Shown here piece after piece: positions 10,801 to 18,663 of a stretch of 64,000 bases of DNA. Numbering within the stretch: position 1 is the first letter of the stretch; each line of letters opens with the position of its first letter. Position numbers and translations under genes: made by a program. Origin of the DNA: IOR16 sp963521065 (GTDB lineage Bacteria; Bacillota; Clostridia; Peptostreptococcales; Anaerovoracaceae); NCBI GenBank assembly GCA_963521065.1, contig CAUQTI010000016.1:4770-68769 (forward strand). Reading direction: 5' to 3'. Under the pieces are notes generated by a model. It was not told the DNA's origin, did no database searches, and saw only the letters and a program-made list of their open reading frames with translations.

Positions 10801-11007
10801 ATTTTGCAGTTTGAATAATGCTTCTTCAATTGCATCATATGGAGCTCCCTTGTTGATTTTGCGCAGACTTTCCTCCAATACTTCATCATAAAGTGGGCTA
10901 TTAAAATTTCTTTCTATTTCAGGTCCATAAGCATATTCATAGTCCATATTTCGAAAAAGCTCTATGACTGAATTTTCATAATCTGCTTCTGTGTAAAATG
11001 CTGCCAT
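7840..11007 (-). CDS. hsdR: Type I restriction enzyme R subunit (HsdR)
   Basis: 1055 residues, full length. The N-terminal nuclease shows Asp135 in RPDVILF and Glu149-x-Lys151 in IELKS. The SF2 motor shows Walker A GSGKS at 290-294, DEAH at 388-391, GFTGTP (motif III) and QAIARVNRV (motif VI). The C-terminal helical region would contact the methyltransferase. It is the translocase and nuclease of the HsdR2M2S complex and cuts DNA lacking the host adenine methylation. It lies in the same strand order as hsdM and hsdS but is separated from them by the HD-domain gene; mcrB follows 6 bases downstream, suggesting one long restriction transcript. Confidence 0.95.
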   Translation of the reverse strand: MAAFYTEADYENSVIELFRNMDYEYAYGPEIERNFNSPLYDEVLEESLRKINKGAPYDAIEEALFKLQNFENGELIQKNEIFMDYLQNGIPVRYLFKGEERSMIIYLVDYQTPENNSFVIANQWTFIENSEKRPDVILFLNGLPVVLIELKSPSREETDASEAYLQLRNYMHEIPSMFIYNAICVMSDQLTSKAGTITSGEDRFMEWKTKDGSYENTQYAQFDTFFEGMFTKERLIDIIKNFSCFSNDGSTMIKILAGYHQYFAVRKAIESTKKATVTDGKGGVFWHTQGSGKSLSMVFYAHLLQYALDCPTIVVLTDRNDLDDQLYGQFAKCKNFLRQEPIQAESRTHLTDLLAGRQANGIIFTTMQKFEESNEPLSERGNIIVMADEAHRGQYGLEEKVKMVTNDAGEEEAKVVIGTARIIRNSLPNATYIGFTGTPISSKDRSTREVFGDYIDIYDMTQAVEDGATRPVYYESRVVKLKLDADTLQLIDNEYEIMANNADQEVIEKSKRDLGQMEAILGADTTIESLVNDILNHYENFRECELTGKAMIVAYSRPIAMKIYHKILELRPNWTEKIGVVMTSSNKDPEEWRQIIGNKSHKDELAKKFKDNNSPMKIAIVVDMWLTGFDVPSLATMYVYKPMSGHNLMQAIARVNRVFKEKEGGLVVDYVGIAAALKQAMNDFTARDRKNYGNTDVSKVAYPKFLEKLSICRDLFHGYDYSKFTNGTDLERAKTISGAVNFMIGREKDIEKDSFVKEALMLHQALSLCASLVEESLRLEAAFFESVRVFLMRLSNQGNGNKISLPEMNARVNELLKQSIKSDGVINLFSDVKQEFSLFDPKFLAEVASMKERNLAVELLKKLIAEQIQIYRRTNVVKSEKFSEIIQRAMNAYLNGLLSNEEVIEELMKLAKQIATAKEEGDSLGLSEDELAFYDALTKPQAIKDFYENAELIAITKELTDTLRKNKTIDWQKKESARARMRMLIKKLLKKHKYPPEGMEDAVQTVMTQCELWTDKVMNEDKVVPFSGSVAYEKDNQNTMMVAEDAGVYNLNKGE

Positions 11008-11037
11008 ATGTTTAATTCATCTCCTCTCATGTCATTT

Positions 11038-11943
11038 TTAACTAATTGGTAAACCTATTTTTATTGAAACCATATCAGCTTCTATTTCCTCTATTGTTAC
11101 TTCTACTTCCATCCAATCTTTTAATGATTTGACGTTCTGATAGAGTTCATTATATGTATCAATATTTATCTGCAATTCAATCCCCTGGTTATAATCTATT
11201 GTGCCAATGGAGATCAACTCTAAATCACTAAATTTCCTTTTTAATGGCTCAAGTGTATCGGCTAAAGATAAAATAAAAGACAAATTATCTTCGATATTAA
11301 TACGTTTAATCTTTTTAGCGGTATTTTTTCTTGACTCTTGATATATTTCCATATATCTAAGCAATGTGCTCTGCCATATATTGTGTGCAATGATTGCATT
11401 AGCTGCCTTAGCATAAGCATCATAATGGTTATTTGATAAATGTAAAGCTCTATCATTACATTCGTCTTTAAAATAAAAGCTTTCTCTTGTATCATTATGG
11501 TTTGTCCGCTTTTTCCATGCAGTCTCAAATTGTCTTCTTAGCTTATCATATAATAATAAGCCTCCAACAATTCCATGGTCTAATTTTCCCTGCTCATTTT
11601 CAGTTTCACTTCTCTTCTTGAGATACAATTCTATCCGTTCTTTTGAATAGGTTCTGAACACTCTTTCATGAATGTATTTAATTCCGCAAACCTTTTGTAT
11701 CCCCTCTAACCCATCCTTTTGTACAATATTCAGCTTTTCAAAATCTTCTTTATTTTCAAAAACATATCCCACATCATGATATAAACAAGCTAGAAACCAA
11801 TAATATTTAAAATACTTTTTTATAAACTCAAATGCCGCTTTATTATCAGTCCATTTGTTGTTAATATCTATAGAATTTTCATAATATGACCATTTCGTTT
11901 GGTCAGAAGCAATATCCTCATAACATTGTTGTAATGTTTTCAT
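11038..11943 (-). CDS. HD-domain protein within the type I RM operon
   Basis: 301 residues from the ATG at 11943, chosen because AGGAG lies 9 bases upstream; a TTG two codons earlier is the alternative. The motif LACLYHDVGY (His56-Asp57) and a later GIVGGLLLYD are typical of HD metal-dependent phosphohydrolases, with further histidines in ALHLSNNHYDAYA. Catalysis on nucleotides or nucleotide messengers is a family-level expectation; no substrate can be named. It sits between hsdS and hsdR on the same strand, with a 30-base gap to hsdR. HD proteins are found as accessory genes in some defence loci, so a role in restriction control or a separate defence activity is possible but unproven. Confidence 0.7.
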   Translation of the reverse strand: MKTLQQCYEDIASDQTKWSYYENSIDINNKWTDNKAAFEFIKKYFKYYWFLACLYHDVGYVFENKEDFEKLNIVQKDGLEGIQKVCGIKYIHERVFRTYSKERIELYLKKRSETENEQGKLDHGIVGGLLLYDKLRRQFETAWKKRTNHNDTRESFYFKDECNDRALHLSNNHYDAYAKAANAIIAHNIWQSTLLRYMEIYQESRKNTAKKIKRINIEDNLSFILSLADTLEPLKRKFSDLELISIGTIDYNQGIELQINIDTYNELYQNVKSLKDWMEVEVTIEEIEADMVSIKIGLPIS

Positions 11944-11973
11944 AATCAATTTCTCCTATGTGATAAAACTAAT

Positions 11974-11993
11974 ATAAACGATAATTTAGCGGC
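11974..11993 (+). repeat. hsdS recombination repeat, copy c
   Basis: ATAAACGATAATTTAG followed by CGGC. It matches the 17-bp core GATAAACGATAATTTAG except for its first base and lies directly after the stop codon of the downstream hsdS. It is inverted relative to copy d, and the pair flanks the second-TRD half of that gene. Confidence 0.85.
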
Positions 11994-13154
11994 TTAGATA
12001 CCTATGTCTGAAACATCTAACTCGCCTGACATCAATTTAGGCAATAGTGCATCACGTAAATTGGAAAGGGTACTATTTTCGACTTGATTCGCCCATATTT
12101 TTTCAAAGAGTGAAGATACAATATCAGTAAATGATAAAATAACATCTGGTGTTGGAAGTAGAATCTCTGTTTTCTGAAAATCAGGAACGGTTAATTGCTG
12201 TTGCGTTGTTCCTGTTCCAGATATATGAAGTTGTTTTAACCATAAGTAAAGGTATTTTGCCGAAAGTAGCTCTGTATTAGGTATCAACGTTATCAGTCGA
12301 ACAATAGGTACATATGGAACATGTCGTAAACAAACATAACCTATCGTACCACGCGCTGAAACGGTAATGCTTTCTTCAAATACCTTGGCAATATTTGTAT
12401 ATCCATATAATCCTTCATTACTTAGCCCATTTGAAAATATAGGATAAGGGCAAACTTCACTTTTAGTATCAGATACTACTTTGGGCTTATCACCACCAGC
12501 ACCCATTGTTGATACCTGTCCAAGATTGGAAACATTCCAACTACTTGGCTTGGTATTACCAAAAGGCTCAAAATCAATAAACCACGATTTGAAAAGAGCC
12601 TGGGCTTGCTGCTCTAAATTATCGTTTATCAAAATATTGTTTTTGATCTTTCTATCAAATGAAGCAAGAATACTTACAATTTTTTCTTGTACAGTAAGTT
12701 CAGGTAAATTCAGTTCTAAGTTTTCAATATCAGATGGCTTTATAGAAGGATATGCGGAAACACTCTGTTCCCCAATGGATTGCAGATATTCTGTCACTTT
12801 ATATTGTGTAAGTACATAATAGATAAAATCTGCATTCGCAACGCCTGAATCTACATCAATAACAGTAAACCCAGTTGAGACTAAAAAATTTTCTGGTTGT
12901 TCCTTAATTATGCCATAATGTAGTTGATTAGGTCGGACTGTGGAGTACATTATACTATTATAGCTTACTTTTCTTTTAGCTCTGCTAGGAAGTTTTTCTG
13001 TTGTCAGATCTATATGTTGCATTTCTGCAATTGTATTCGTAACTATATTTCCAGTATCTAAATAATTAACATAATTCCAGTTCTCTTTAGCAGAATAAGT
13101 CCTTTTATTGGTTTTTGCTATGTCACTCAAGCGAACTTTTTCCCATTCAACCAT
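11994..13154 (-). CDS. hsdS: Type I restriction specificity subunit HsdS (locus B, full length)
   Basis: 386 residues from the ATG at 13154, preceded by AGGATGG; the open frame extends to 13223 but that part overlaps the recombinase gene. TRD1 covers about 1-175 (WEKVRLSDIAKTNKRTY), the central conserved helix carries INDNLEQQAQALFKSWF, TRD2 follows from WNVSNLGQVSTMG, and the C-terminal conserved helix ends in LLPKLMSGELDVSDI. Each TRD reads half of the bipartite target. The central INDNL segment is encoded by repeat copy d and the stop is followed by copy c, so the TRD2 half is an invertible cassette. In the present arrangement this is the only intact hsdS, though it is separated from hsdM by the recombinase gene. 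Confidence 0.9.
   Translation of the reverse strand: MVEWEKVRLSDIAKTNKRTYSAKENWNYVNYLDTGNIVTNTIAEMQHIDLTTEKLPSRAKRKVSYNSIMYSTVRPNQLHYGIIKEQPENFLVSTGFTVIDVDSGVANADFIYYVLTQYKVTEYLQSIGEQSVSAYPSIKPSDIENLELNLPELTVQEKIVSILASFDRKIKNNILINDNLEQQAQALFKSWFIDFEPFGNTKPSSWNVSNLGQVSTMGAGGDKPKVVSDTKSEVCPYPIFSNGLSNEGLYGYTNIAKVFEESITVSARGTIGYVCLRHVPYVPIVRLITLIPNTELLSAKYLYLWLKQLHISGTGTTQQQLTVPDFQKTEILLPTPDVILSFTDIVSSLFEKIWANQVENSTLSNLRDALLPKLMSGELDVSDIGI
12614..12630 (-). repeat. hsdS recombination repeat, copy d
   Basis: The reverse complement is GATAAACGATAATTTAG, an exact copy of the core. It lies inside hsdS locus B and encodes INDNL in the central conserved region. It forms inverted pairs with copies a and c. 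Confidence 0.9.
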
Positions 13155-13167
13155 TTCTTTTACCATC

Positions 13168-14151
13168 CTATCCAATATATTTTCGATGAGCAATCTTAAC
13201 ATTACTCTGTTTAACCATTGCATACTGCAAGGTAGTATCTATCTTTCTATGCCCTAAGAGCTGTTGTAGTTGTTCAATAGGCATTCCTTTATCTATTGCC
13301 ATAGTTGCAAGAGTACGCCTAAACTTATGCGGATGTACCTTTTTCAAGCCTAATTGTTTTCCGAACTCACGAAGTCTTACTTCAATACCCCCGATTTTCA
13401 ATCTATCATATGGAGCTTTAAGCGATACAAACAACGCAGGGGTTCTATCTGTTCTGCTTTCTAAATAGTTTTGCAGATGTAACTTTGTTCGTGCATCAAA
13501 GTAAACCACTCGTTCCTTATTACCTTTACCGAAAACAATGCACTCTCTTTCATTAAAATCAATATCATTACGGTTAAGCAAAACCATTTCACCTACACGC
13601 ATACCTGTTGAAGCCAACATGTCTATCATGGCCAAATCTCGAAGTTCCGTGCAGTTATCTCTCATCAGCTCTAAAGCTTCATCAGAATATGTTTCTTTAA
13701 TGTTTGTACCAGTCTTAACTTTATGTATTCGTCTAACCGGGCTTTTCAAAATATAGTCCTCATCTTCAAGCCAAGAGAAAAAACTCGAAAGAATACGCCG
13801 AATATTGTCTATTGTAACCTTACTAGAGTTATTTTTTTTCTGATATTCGGTCAGGTATCCTCGAATATCATCAGTTACAATATATTTTACATCCTTTTCA
13901 AGTGTAGCAAGCATAGCAACGATAGTCGCCTTGTAATATTTGAGAGATTTCTCGGAGCAACCTTCAATACGCTTTGCCGATAGGAACAGCCCAACAAAAT
14001 CCTGCTCTAAGGTTTTCTCTTTGTTCGTGTTCTCTTTCACCTCATATGCTGCCAGCGAATATTGCAGAACTTCTTGCAGTCTCTTACTTTGTACGTTATT
14101 CAGGTGTGGTAACATTCCCTGAATAACATCTGTAACTAAATTCTGTTTCAT
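13168..14151 (-). CDS. Tyrosine recombinase (XerC/D-like), probable hsdS invertase
   Basis: 327 residues with the complete catalytic set: Arg185 in STGMRVGEM, Lys in GKGNKERVV, His275-x-x-Arg278 in HPHKFRR, His301 in LLGHRKI and the nucleophile Tyr310 in TTLQYAM. The N-terminal SAM-like core-binding domain spans about 48-135. An AAAGGAG ribosome site lies 8 bases before the ATG. It sits between two hsdS loci that share four inverted repeats, the arrangement known for recombinases that shuffle hsdS genes such as the pneumococcal ivr locus. Acting on the INDNL repeats is an inference from this position. Its end overlaps the open frame leading into hsdS locus B by up to 56 bases. Confidence 0.9.
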   Translation of the reverse strand: MKQNLVTDVIQGMLPHLNNVQSKRLQEVLQYSLAAYEVKENTNKEKTLEQDFVGLFLSAKRIEGCSEKSLKYYKATIVAMLATLEKDVKYIVTDDIRGYLTEYQKKNNSSKVTIDNIRRILSSFFSWLEDEDYILKSPVRRIHKVKTGTNIKETYSDEALELMRDNCTELRDLAMIDMLASTGMRVGEMVLLNRNDIDFNERECIVFGKGNKERVVYFDARTKLHLQNYLESRTDRTPALFVSLKAPYDRLKIGGIEVRLREFGKQLGLKKVHPHKFRRTLATMAIDKGMPIEQLQQLLGHRKIDTTLQYAMVKQSNVKIAHRKYIG

Positions 14152-14234
14152 AGTTAATTCTCCTTTAAACTTGTCTTAGAGAACGACTATGGGGCGGTAG
14201 TCCCCTCGATTTAACTCCTGCCACCCACAAGAGT

Positions 14235-14885
14235 ATGGGGTGTATGATAAACGATAATTTAGAGCAGCAAGCTATCGCAATATATCAGCAGATGTTCCTT
14301 GATAATCCTCAATCCGAATGGTCTAATGGTGTTTTAAGTGATATTGCTAATATTACTATGGGACAATCACCAAGTGGAAGTAGTTATAACGAAGATGGTA
14401 TAGGAACAATTTTCTTTCAAGGTAGAGCAGAGTTTGGAAATAGATTTCCTTCTGTTCGTCTGTATACTACTGAACCAAAACGTATGGCTTGCAAAAATGA
14501 TATTTTGATGAGTGTACGAGCTCCAGTTGGGGACATCAACATTGCACACGAGGACTGTTGCATTGGTCGCGGTCTTGGAGCGATACAATCAAAATATAGT
14601 TATCAATCATTTGTGTTATACACAATGTTTTCGTTAAAAAAACAGTTAGATGTCTTTAATGGTGAAGGAACGGTTTTTGGTTCTATCAATCGTGACTCAC
14701 TGAATTCAATGCCAATTATTATTCCTGCCAAAGATAAGATTAATGAATTTGAAAGCATCGTTGCTCCTATGGATGCAGTAATTCGTAATAACTATGATGA
14801 AATCTGTCGATTGCAGCAAGTTAGAGATGTATTGCTACCAAAATTGATGTCTGGTGAACTTGATATCTCTGACATTCAGTTTTAG
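14235..14885 (+). CDS. Silent inverted hsdS 3' cassette (TRD2 plus C-terminal helix)
   Basis: Reads INDNLEQQAIAIYQQMF, a TRD (WSNGVLSDIANITMGQSPSG) and LLPKLMSGELDISDI before TAG at 14883-14885. It is the second half of an HsdS, lying opposite to the rest of the operon. No ribosome site is evident before the ATGs at 14235 or 14244, so it is probably silent. It is flanked by inverted repeats a and b; inverting 14246-14906 would join it in frame to the truncated hsdS upstream. Its TRD differs from that of the locus B cassette, so inversion would give a new target sequence. Confidence 0.85.
   Translation: MGCMINDNLEQQAIAIYQQMFLDNPQSEWSNGVLSDIANITMGQSPSGSSYNEDGIGTIFFQGRAEFGNRFPSVRLYTTEPKRMACKNDILMSVRAPVGDINIAHEDCCIGRGLGAIQSKYSYQSFVLYTMFSLKKQLDVFNGEGTVFGSINRDSLNSMPIIIPAKDKINEFESIVAPMDAVIRNNYDEICRLQQVRDVLLPKLMSGELDISDIQF
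14246..14262 (+). repeat. hsdS recombination repeat, copy a
   Basis: GATAAACGATAATTTAG at the beginning of the inverted hsdS cassette, followed by AGCAGCAAGC as in copy d. It is in inverted orientation to copies b and d. Confidence 0.9.
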
Positions 14886-15385
14886 GCAGCTAAATTATCG
14901 TTTATCTTTTTATTATATTGAATATGCTGATCCATACTTTTCAGAATTGAGGCTATTTTGCATTGTGTATCATAATCAGCTTTTGGAATTAAATACTGCA
15001 TTATGGCAGTTTTGTCACCACGAGGCATTTTAGTACCTTTTGATGTTGCCATCGCATATTCAAAAAACTTATCATCTGATAAAATATAATAAAGATAATC
15101 TGGCGATATCCCTTCTTTTGCTCTAAAAACCAAAACATCATTTGAGCACCCGCCATCGTTGCAAGCTTTCCAAATTTTCTTAAAATAAGGTCGAATATTC
15201 GAAACTAATGTGTCATTGTATCCATAAGCCTGTACTTGCTGTGTTGTCGGCAAACTAGTTATTTCACAAATACCCCCTCGGTTCGGAAGCATATTCTCAG
15301 TCGAAATATAAGTAGATCTATTTAGTGTTACAACCTCTATTTTCCATTTTACAAAATCACATATATCTGACAACTTATAATTCAT
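14882..15385 (-). CDS. hsdS: HsdS truncated after TRD1 (locus A, 5' half)
   Basis: 167 residues from the ATG at 15385, which overlaps the hsdM stop by 11 bases; this coupling decides the start. It contains TRD1 (YKLSDICDFVKWKIEVV) and the first conserved helix (CKIASILKSMDQHIQYNKK), then stops as INDNLAA exactly at repeat copy b. A normal HsdS is about 400 residues, so half is missing. The missing half is present in inverted form immediately downstream at 14246-14885. In this orientation the operon-proximal specificity gene is off or makes a half-subunit; half-subunits can dimerise in some type I systems, so activity is not excluded. Confidence 0.9.
   Translation of the reverse strand: MNYKLSDICDFVKWKIEVVTLNRSTYISTENMLPNRGGICEITSLPTTQQVQAYGYNDTLVSNIRPYFKKIWKACNDGGCSNDVLVFRAKEGISPDYLYYILSDDKFFEYAMATSKGTKMPRGDKTAIMQYLIPKADYDTQCKIASILKSMDQHIQYNKKINDNLAA
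14890..14906 (-). repeat. hsdS recombination repeat, copy b
   Basis: The reverse complement is GATAAACGATAATTTAG, identical to copies a and d. It encodes INDNL at the end of the truncated hsdS and is directly followed by the stop codon region of the inverted cassette. Confidence 0.9.
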
Positions 15386-16880
15386 ACCCAATCGCCCCCA
15401 GTTTCTGTCGAATCTCATCTTCTAACTCATGAGATTTTGCAAACATTTCTGAAAGTTCTGTTGTAAGACGAGTCATCTTTTCTTCAAATGGTTCTCCATC
15501 ATCTTCCTGCTCTTCAATTCCAACATAGCGACCTGGTGTAAGTATATAATCTTGTTTAGCAATTTCTTCCGTAGTAGCAACTGTGCAGAAGCCTTTTACA
15601 TCTTCAGATGTTCCTTCTTGAAACGCTGTAAAGGTATCAGCAATCATACTTATATCTTCATCTGTAAAATCACGATGTTTTCGGTTAAGCATAAATCCCA
15701 TTTTTCGCGCATCAATAAAAATTGTTTTCCCTTTTTGTTTCTTATTTTTACTGATAAACCACAAAGTAACAGGAATTGTAACACTATAAAATAACTGTGT
15801 TGGAAGGGCTACAATTCCTTCTACTAAATCATCTTCGACGATTTTTTTACGAATCTCTCCCTCTCTACTTGTCTGTGTAGAAAGTGAACCATTAGCTAAA
15901 ACTAGACCAATTTTTCCATTCGGTGCAAGATGATGAATCATATGCTGAATCCATGCATAGTTGGCATTACCCGATGGTGGTGTTCCATATTTCCAACGAA
16001 CGTCCTCCTGTAATTTATCCTGTCCCCAATTGGATAGATTGAATGGAGGATTTGCCATGATAAAATCAGCCTTTAATGACTTATGCAAGTCATTAAAAAA
16101 CGTATCTGCTTGATATGGGCCAAAATCTGCTTCAATACCACGAATAGCCATATTCATCTTAGCCATTTTCCATGTATCTGCATTAGACTCTTGACCATAA
16201 ACAGATATACGATTTCTATTTCCTCTGTGTGCTTGTATAAATTCAACCGATTGAACAAACATACCTCCCGATCCACAACACGGATCGTAAACACGACAAT
16301 TTTCAAAAGGCTTCAGAATTGCAACAATGGTTTTTACTATGCTTTCTGGCGTATAGAACTCACCACCTTTGACACCTTCATATGCTGCAAATTGTTGGAT
16401 GCAATATTGATATGTTTTTCCTAATATGTCTTTATTCTCGCCAGTTTCAGTCATATTCATATTTGTAAATAGGTCAACTACGTCACCTAATACACGTTTG
16501 TCCAAGTCTGGGCTGGCATAATTTTTAGGTAATACATTTTTTAGTGTCTTATTTTCTGCTTCTATCGCTCTCATTGCATCGTCTATAATAGTTCCAATCT
16601 CAGGTGTATGAGCTGCTGAAGCAATTTTGTCCCATCTTGCTTCAATTGGTACAAAGAAAATATTATCTGCTGAATAAGCATCCTTATCATCTTCGAATCC
16701 ATCCCCATCCGCAACTAACTCCTCATATCTCTTTTCAAAGGCACTAGAGATATAACGTAAAAATATAAGTCCTACAATTACTTTCCTATACTCTGCCGCA
16801 GGAATATGTCCCCACAAAACGCAGGCGGCATCCCATATTTGCTTTTCAAACCCCGTATTGGCAGTATTTTTTTCAGCCAC
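15375..16880 (-). CDS. hsdM: Type I DNA methyltransferase subunit (HsdM)
   Basis: 501 residues from a GTG start; GGAGGATAC precedes it by 5 bases. The N-terminal HsdM_N region is followed by the SAM-binding motif DPCCGSGG (199-206) and the N6-adenine catalytic motif NPPF (277-280). It methylates adenine in the bipartite site chosen by HsdS and protects the host. It is the first gene of the restriction operon and is coupled to the downstream hsdS by an 11-base overlap. About 95 bases upstream lies a small XRE regulator that could control it. Confidence 0.95.
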   Translation of the reverse strand: MAEKNTANTGFEKQIWDAACVLWGHIPAAEYRKVIVGLIFLRYISSAFEKRYEELVADGDGFEDDKDAYSADNIFFVPIEARWDKIASAAHTPEIGTIIDDAMRAIEAENKTLKNVLPKNYASPDLDKRVLGDVVDLFTNMNMTETGENKDILGKTYQYCIQQFAAYEGVKGGEFYTPESIVKTIVAILKPFENCRVYDPCCGSGGMFVQSVEFIQAHRGNRNRISVYGQESNADTWKMAKMNMAIRGIEADFGPYQADTFFNDLHKSLKADFIMANPPFNLSNWGQDKLQEDVRWKYGTPPSGNANYAWIQHMIHHLAPNGKIGLVLANGSLSTQTSREGEIRKKIVEDDLVEGIVALPTQLFYSVTIPVTLWFISKNKKQKGKTIFIDARKMGFMLNRKHRDFTDEDISMIADTFTAFQEGTSEDVKGFCTVATTEEIAKQDYILTPGRYVGIEEQEDDGEPFEEKMTRLTTELSEMFAKSHELEDEIRQKLGAIGYEL

Positions 16881-16977
16881 TTTTTGTATCCTCCAATGAT
16901 TTTTCTATTTTAGTCGTATGAATATACTTAAAATTTCCGCTTTAAACTTCATTATACATTTTTTATATCTCCTATTT

Positions 16978-17193
16978 TCAGGACTCAATCTTCACAATAT
17001 CATCAAATCCACACTTCAATTCAATACATATTCTTGCAAGGATATCTAATGATACTTGCTGGTCGTTATTCATTTTTGTAAATGTACTGGGCGCAATCTT
17101 TGTATTTTTACGCAACTCAGTCTTTGATATTTCTCTGTCTATAAGCAATTTCCATAATGGTTTGTACGTTATTTTTATTTGCTTATCTGTCAT
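16978..17193 (-). CDS. Small XRE/Cro-like HTH regulator
   Basis: 71 residues, almost entirely a helix-turn-helix of the YozG-like type (WKLLIDREISKTELRKNT, IAPSTFTKMNND, LDILARICIELKCGFDDIV). GGAGGATAAAA precedes the ATG. It lies directly upstream of hsdM on the same strand, so it is a candidate controller of the restriction operon, comparable in position to C-proteins, although it is not a member of the classical C-protein group as far as can be judged. The 289 bases upstream (17194-17482) hold only A/T-rich sequence with a TATAAT-like box near 17240. Confidence 0.85.
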   Translation of the reverse strand: MTDKQIKITYKPLWKLLIDREISKTELRKNTKIAPSTFTKMNNDQQVSLDILARICIELKCGFDDIVKIES

Positions 17194-17482
17194 ATTTTTT
17201 ATCCTCCACTTGCGATAAACGACTTTTTAATATACAGCATTTATTATACTAAAATGATTTCTTTTTTACAAACGTTATTTTTGAGTTCTCGAAATATCAG
17301 TTAATTCATTTTTTCTGTTCAAGCCCCTGGTTTCCATGGTTTCAAAGTATTATAACGTAATTTTTAATATTACAAGAATTTACTCTTGCACATAACATTT
17401 AATACACTAATACACTATTTCAATATGCCTTTATGATAAAGGAAAAGCTAGCCAACACACACCCGCATCAGCCAGCCCTCTC

Positions 17483-18221
17483 TTATCGCCTCCGTTCCTT
17501 TTCATCTTTTTTCTTATCTGTCATACTTTCCGTATAGACCTCATCAAATTCATCATAAAGGTCCACCAAATCTTTCTGTATTCCAAGCTTTTCAAGAACC
17601 CTACGATAAACCTCTTAACACCAACCTTATAATCCAGTTCCTCCAGATGAAAGACCATTGCTCTTATATCTGCACTTGCCAGCTGAAATAATTCTGGTGT
17701 CATGTCCATTATGTCACATAAATCCATGGATTTTTCAACTTCTCGCTCAACAAGTTTTTCTTCCTGCTTTTTATCCCAGCATTCCGAAATTTCAGCAAAT
17801 TCATCATATGCTTCACTAAATCCCATCCTGTTTCCAATCTCCGCTAAATAATCCATGAAATACTTAAATGCCTTATCATCCAGTAGCCTTTCAAATGGAA
17901 ATCTTTCTGCTTTTTCTTGTAAAGATAATCTTTGATATTCAGGTAGAACCTTAGGAAGTTCCATACGCTCTACGTCATTACTCTGTCGCACTTCTACTAG
18001 GGTTTTATCAATACCCGAACTAATTGTCTCACCTTCAACCATATCTGATGATTCTATTACCGAATCATGAACTGGATCGATTGATAGTTCAGGCACTGTT
18101 CATTATTTTTATTAGAAAAAATATATGTCGCTTGATTATAATAAAAAGGAACAACTTCATCTAACAGAACAGGTCCCGATTCGAAAAGAGATATTAATTC
18201 TACCTCATCTGGAATTTTCAT
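17483..18221 (-). pseudogene. Hypothetical protein, broken by two frameshifts
   Basis: The start is an ATG at 18221 behind AGGAGGGAAGC (MKIPDEVELISLFESG). The frame is lost near 18096, where a one-base insertion would join NNKNE-type residues to VPELSIDPVHDS. It is lost again near 17628, where one extra G would continue the protein as EVYRRVLEKLGIQKDL to MTDKKKDEKERRR, ending at TAA 17483-17485. Between the breaks the open frame 17521-18096 is intact, acidic and helical (SEAYDEFAEISECWDKKQEE). Codon use is coherent across both junctions, so either the gene is decaying or the assembly has two single-base errors. I do not recognise a family; it may belong to a former mobile element. No function is assigned. 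Confidence 0.55.
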
Positions 18222-18385
18222 GATAGCTTCCCTCCTAGCTGCGATAAATTCATTGAATAATTTATCCTCTTTGTATTAAGTATGTTTACTCAAATATCAT
18301 ACCAAATTTCTCACCTTCTTTTCTAACTTAATTACAAATGTAAAAAATTATATTATATTAACGTCATGTTTTATGGAAAGCACGC

Positions 18386-18421
18386 TTGACATTTTTTATT
18401 TTCATGTATATACTCAAGTAT
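18386..18421 (+). promoter_or_regulatory. SigmaA promoter with palindrome over the -10
   Basis: TTGACA (18386-18391), a 17-base spacer, and TATACT (18409-18414). The palindrome ATACT-CA-AGTAT (18410-18421) overlaps the -10, and AAAGTAAACTTT follows just downstream. This suggests autorepression by the XRE gene that begins at 18465. Confidence 0.7.
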
Positions 18422-18464
18422 GTAAAGTAAACTTTCCATGTTTCTCAGAAAGGAGATTTTATAT

Positions 18465-18662
18465 TTGAAGAATAGATTGGAAGAAATTCGAAAAGCACGG
18501 GGAATAAAGCAAGAAGAGCTTGCGGCCGCCTTAGAGGTTTCAAGGCAGACGATTGGCTCTCTGGAAAATGGAAGGTATAATCCTTCAATCATTTTAGCGT
18601 TTAAAATTGCCCGTTATTTTCAAATGAATATTGAGGAAATTTTCATCTATGAGGAGGAATAA
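18465..18662 (+). CDS. XRE-family HTH regulator
   Basis: 65 residues from a TTG start (KNRLEEIRKARGIKQEELAAAL); AGGAG at 18451-18455 with a 9-base spacer decides this start over the in-frame ATG at 18438. The protein is only the HTH (VSRQTIGSLENGRYNPSI) plus the C-terminal helix IARYFQMNIEEIF typical of short YgzD-like regulators. The stop overlaps the ribosome site of the next gene, a membrane protein, a very common pairing in Bacillota. Probably autoregulated through the palindromes in its promoter. Confidence 0.9.
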   Translation: MKNRLEEIRKARGIKQEELAAALEVSRQTIGSLENGRYNPSIILAFKIARYFQMNIEEIFIYEEE

Positions 18663-18663
18663 A

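Noticed and set aside
14235..14885. Treating the plus-strand hsdS half as an independently expressed gene
   Set aside because: No ribosome site or promoter is visible before the ATGs and the frame enters through the recombination repeat, so it is better read as a silent cassette.
17214..17222. GATAAACGA near the small XRE gene, a 9-base match to the hsdS repeat core
   Set aside because: A 9-base match is expected about once by chance in this window and it lacks the rest of the core.
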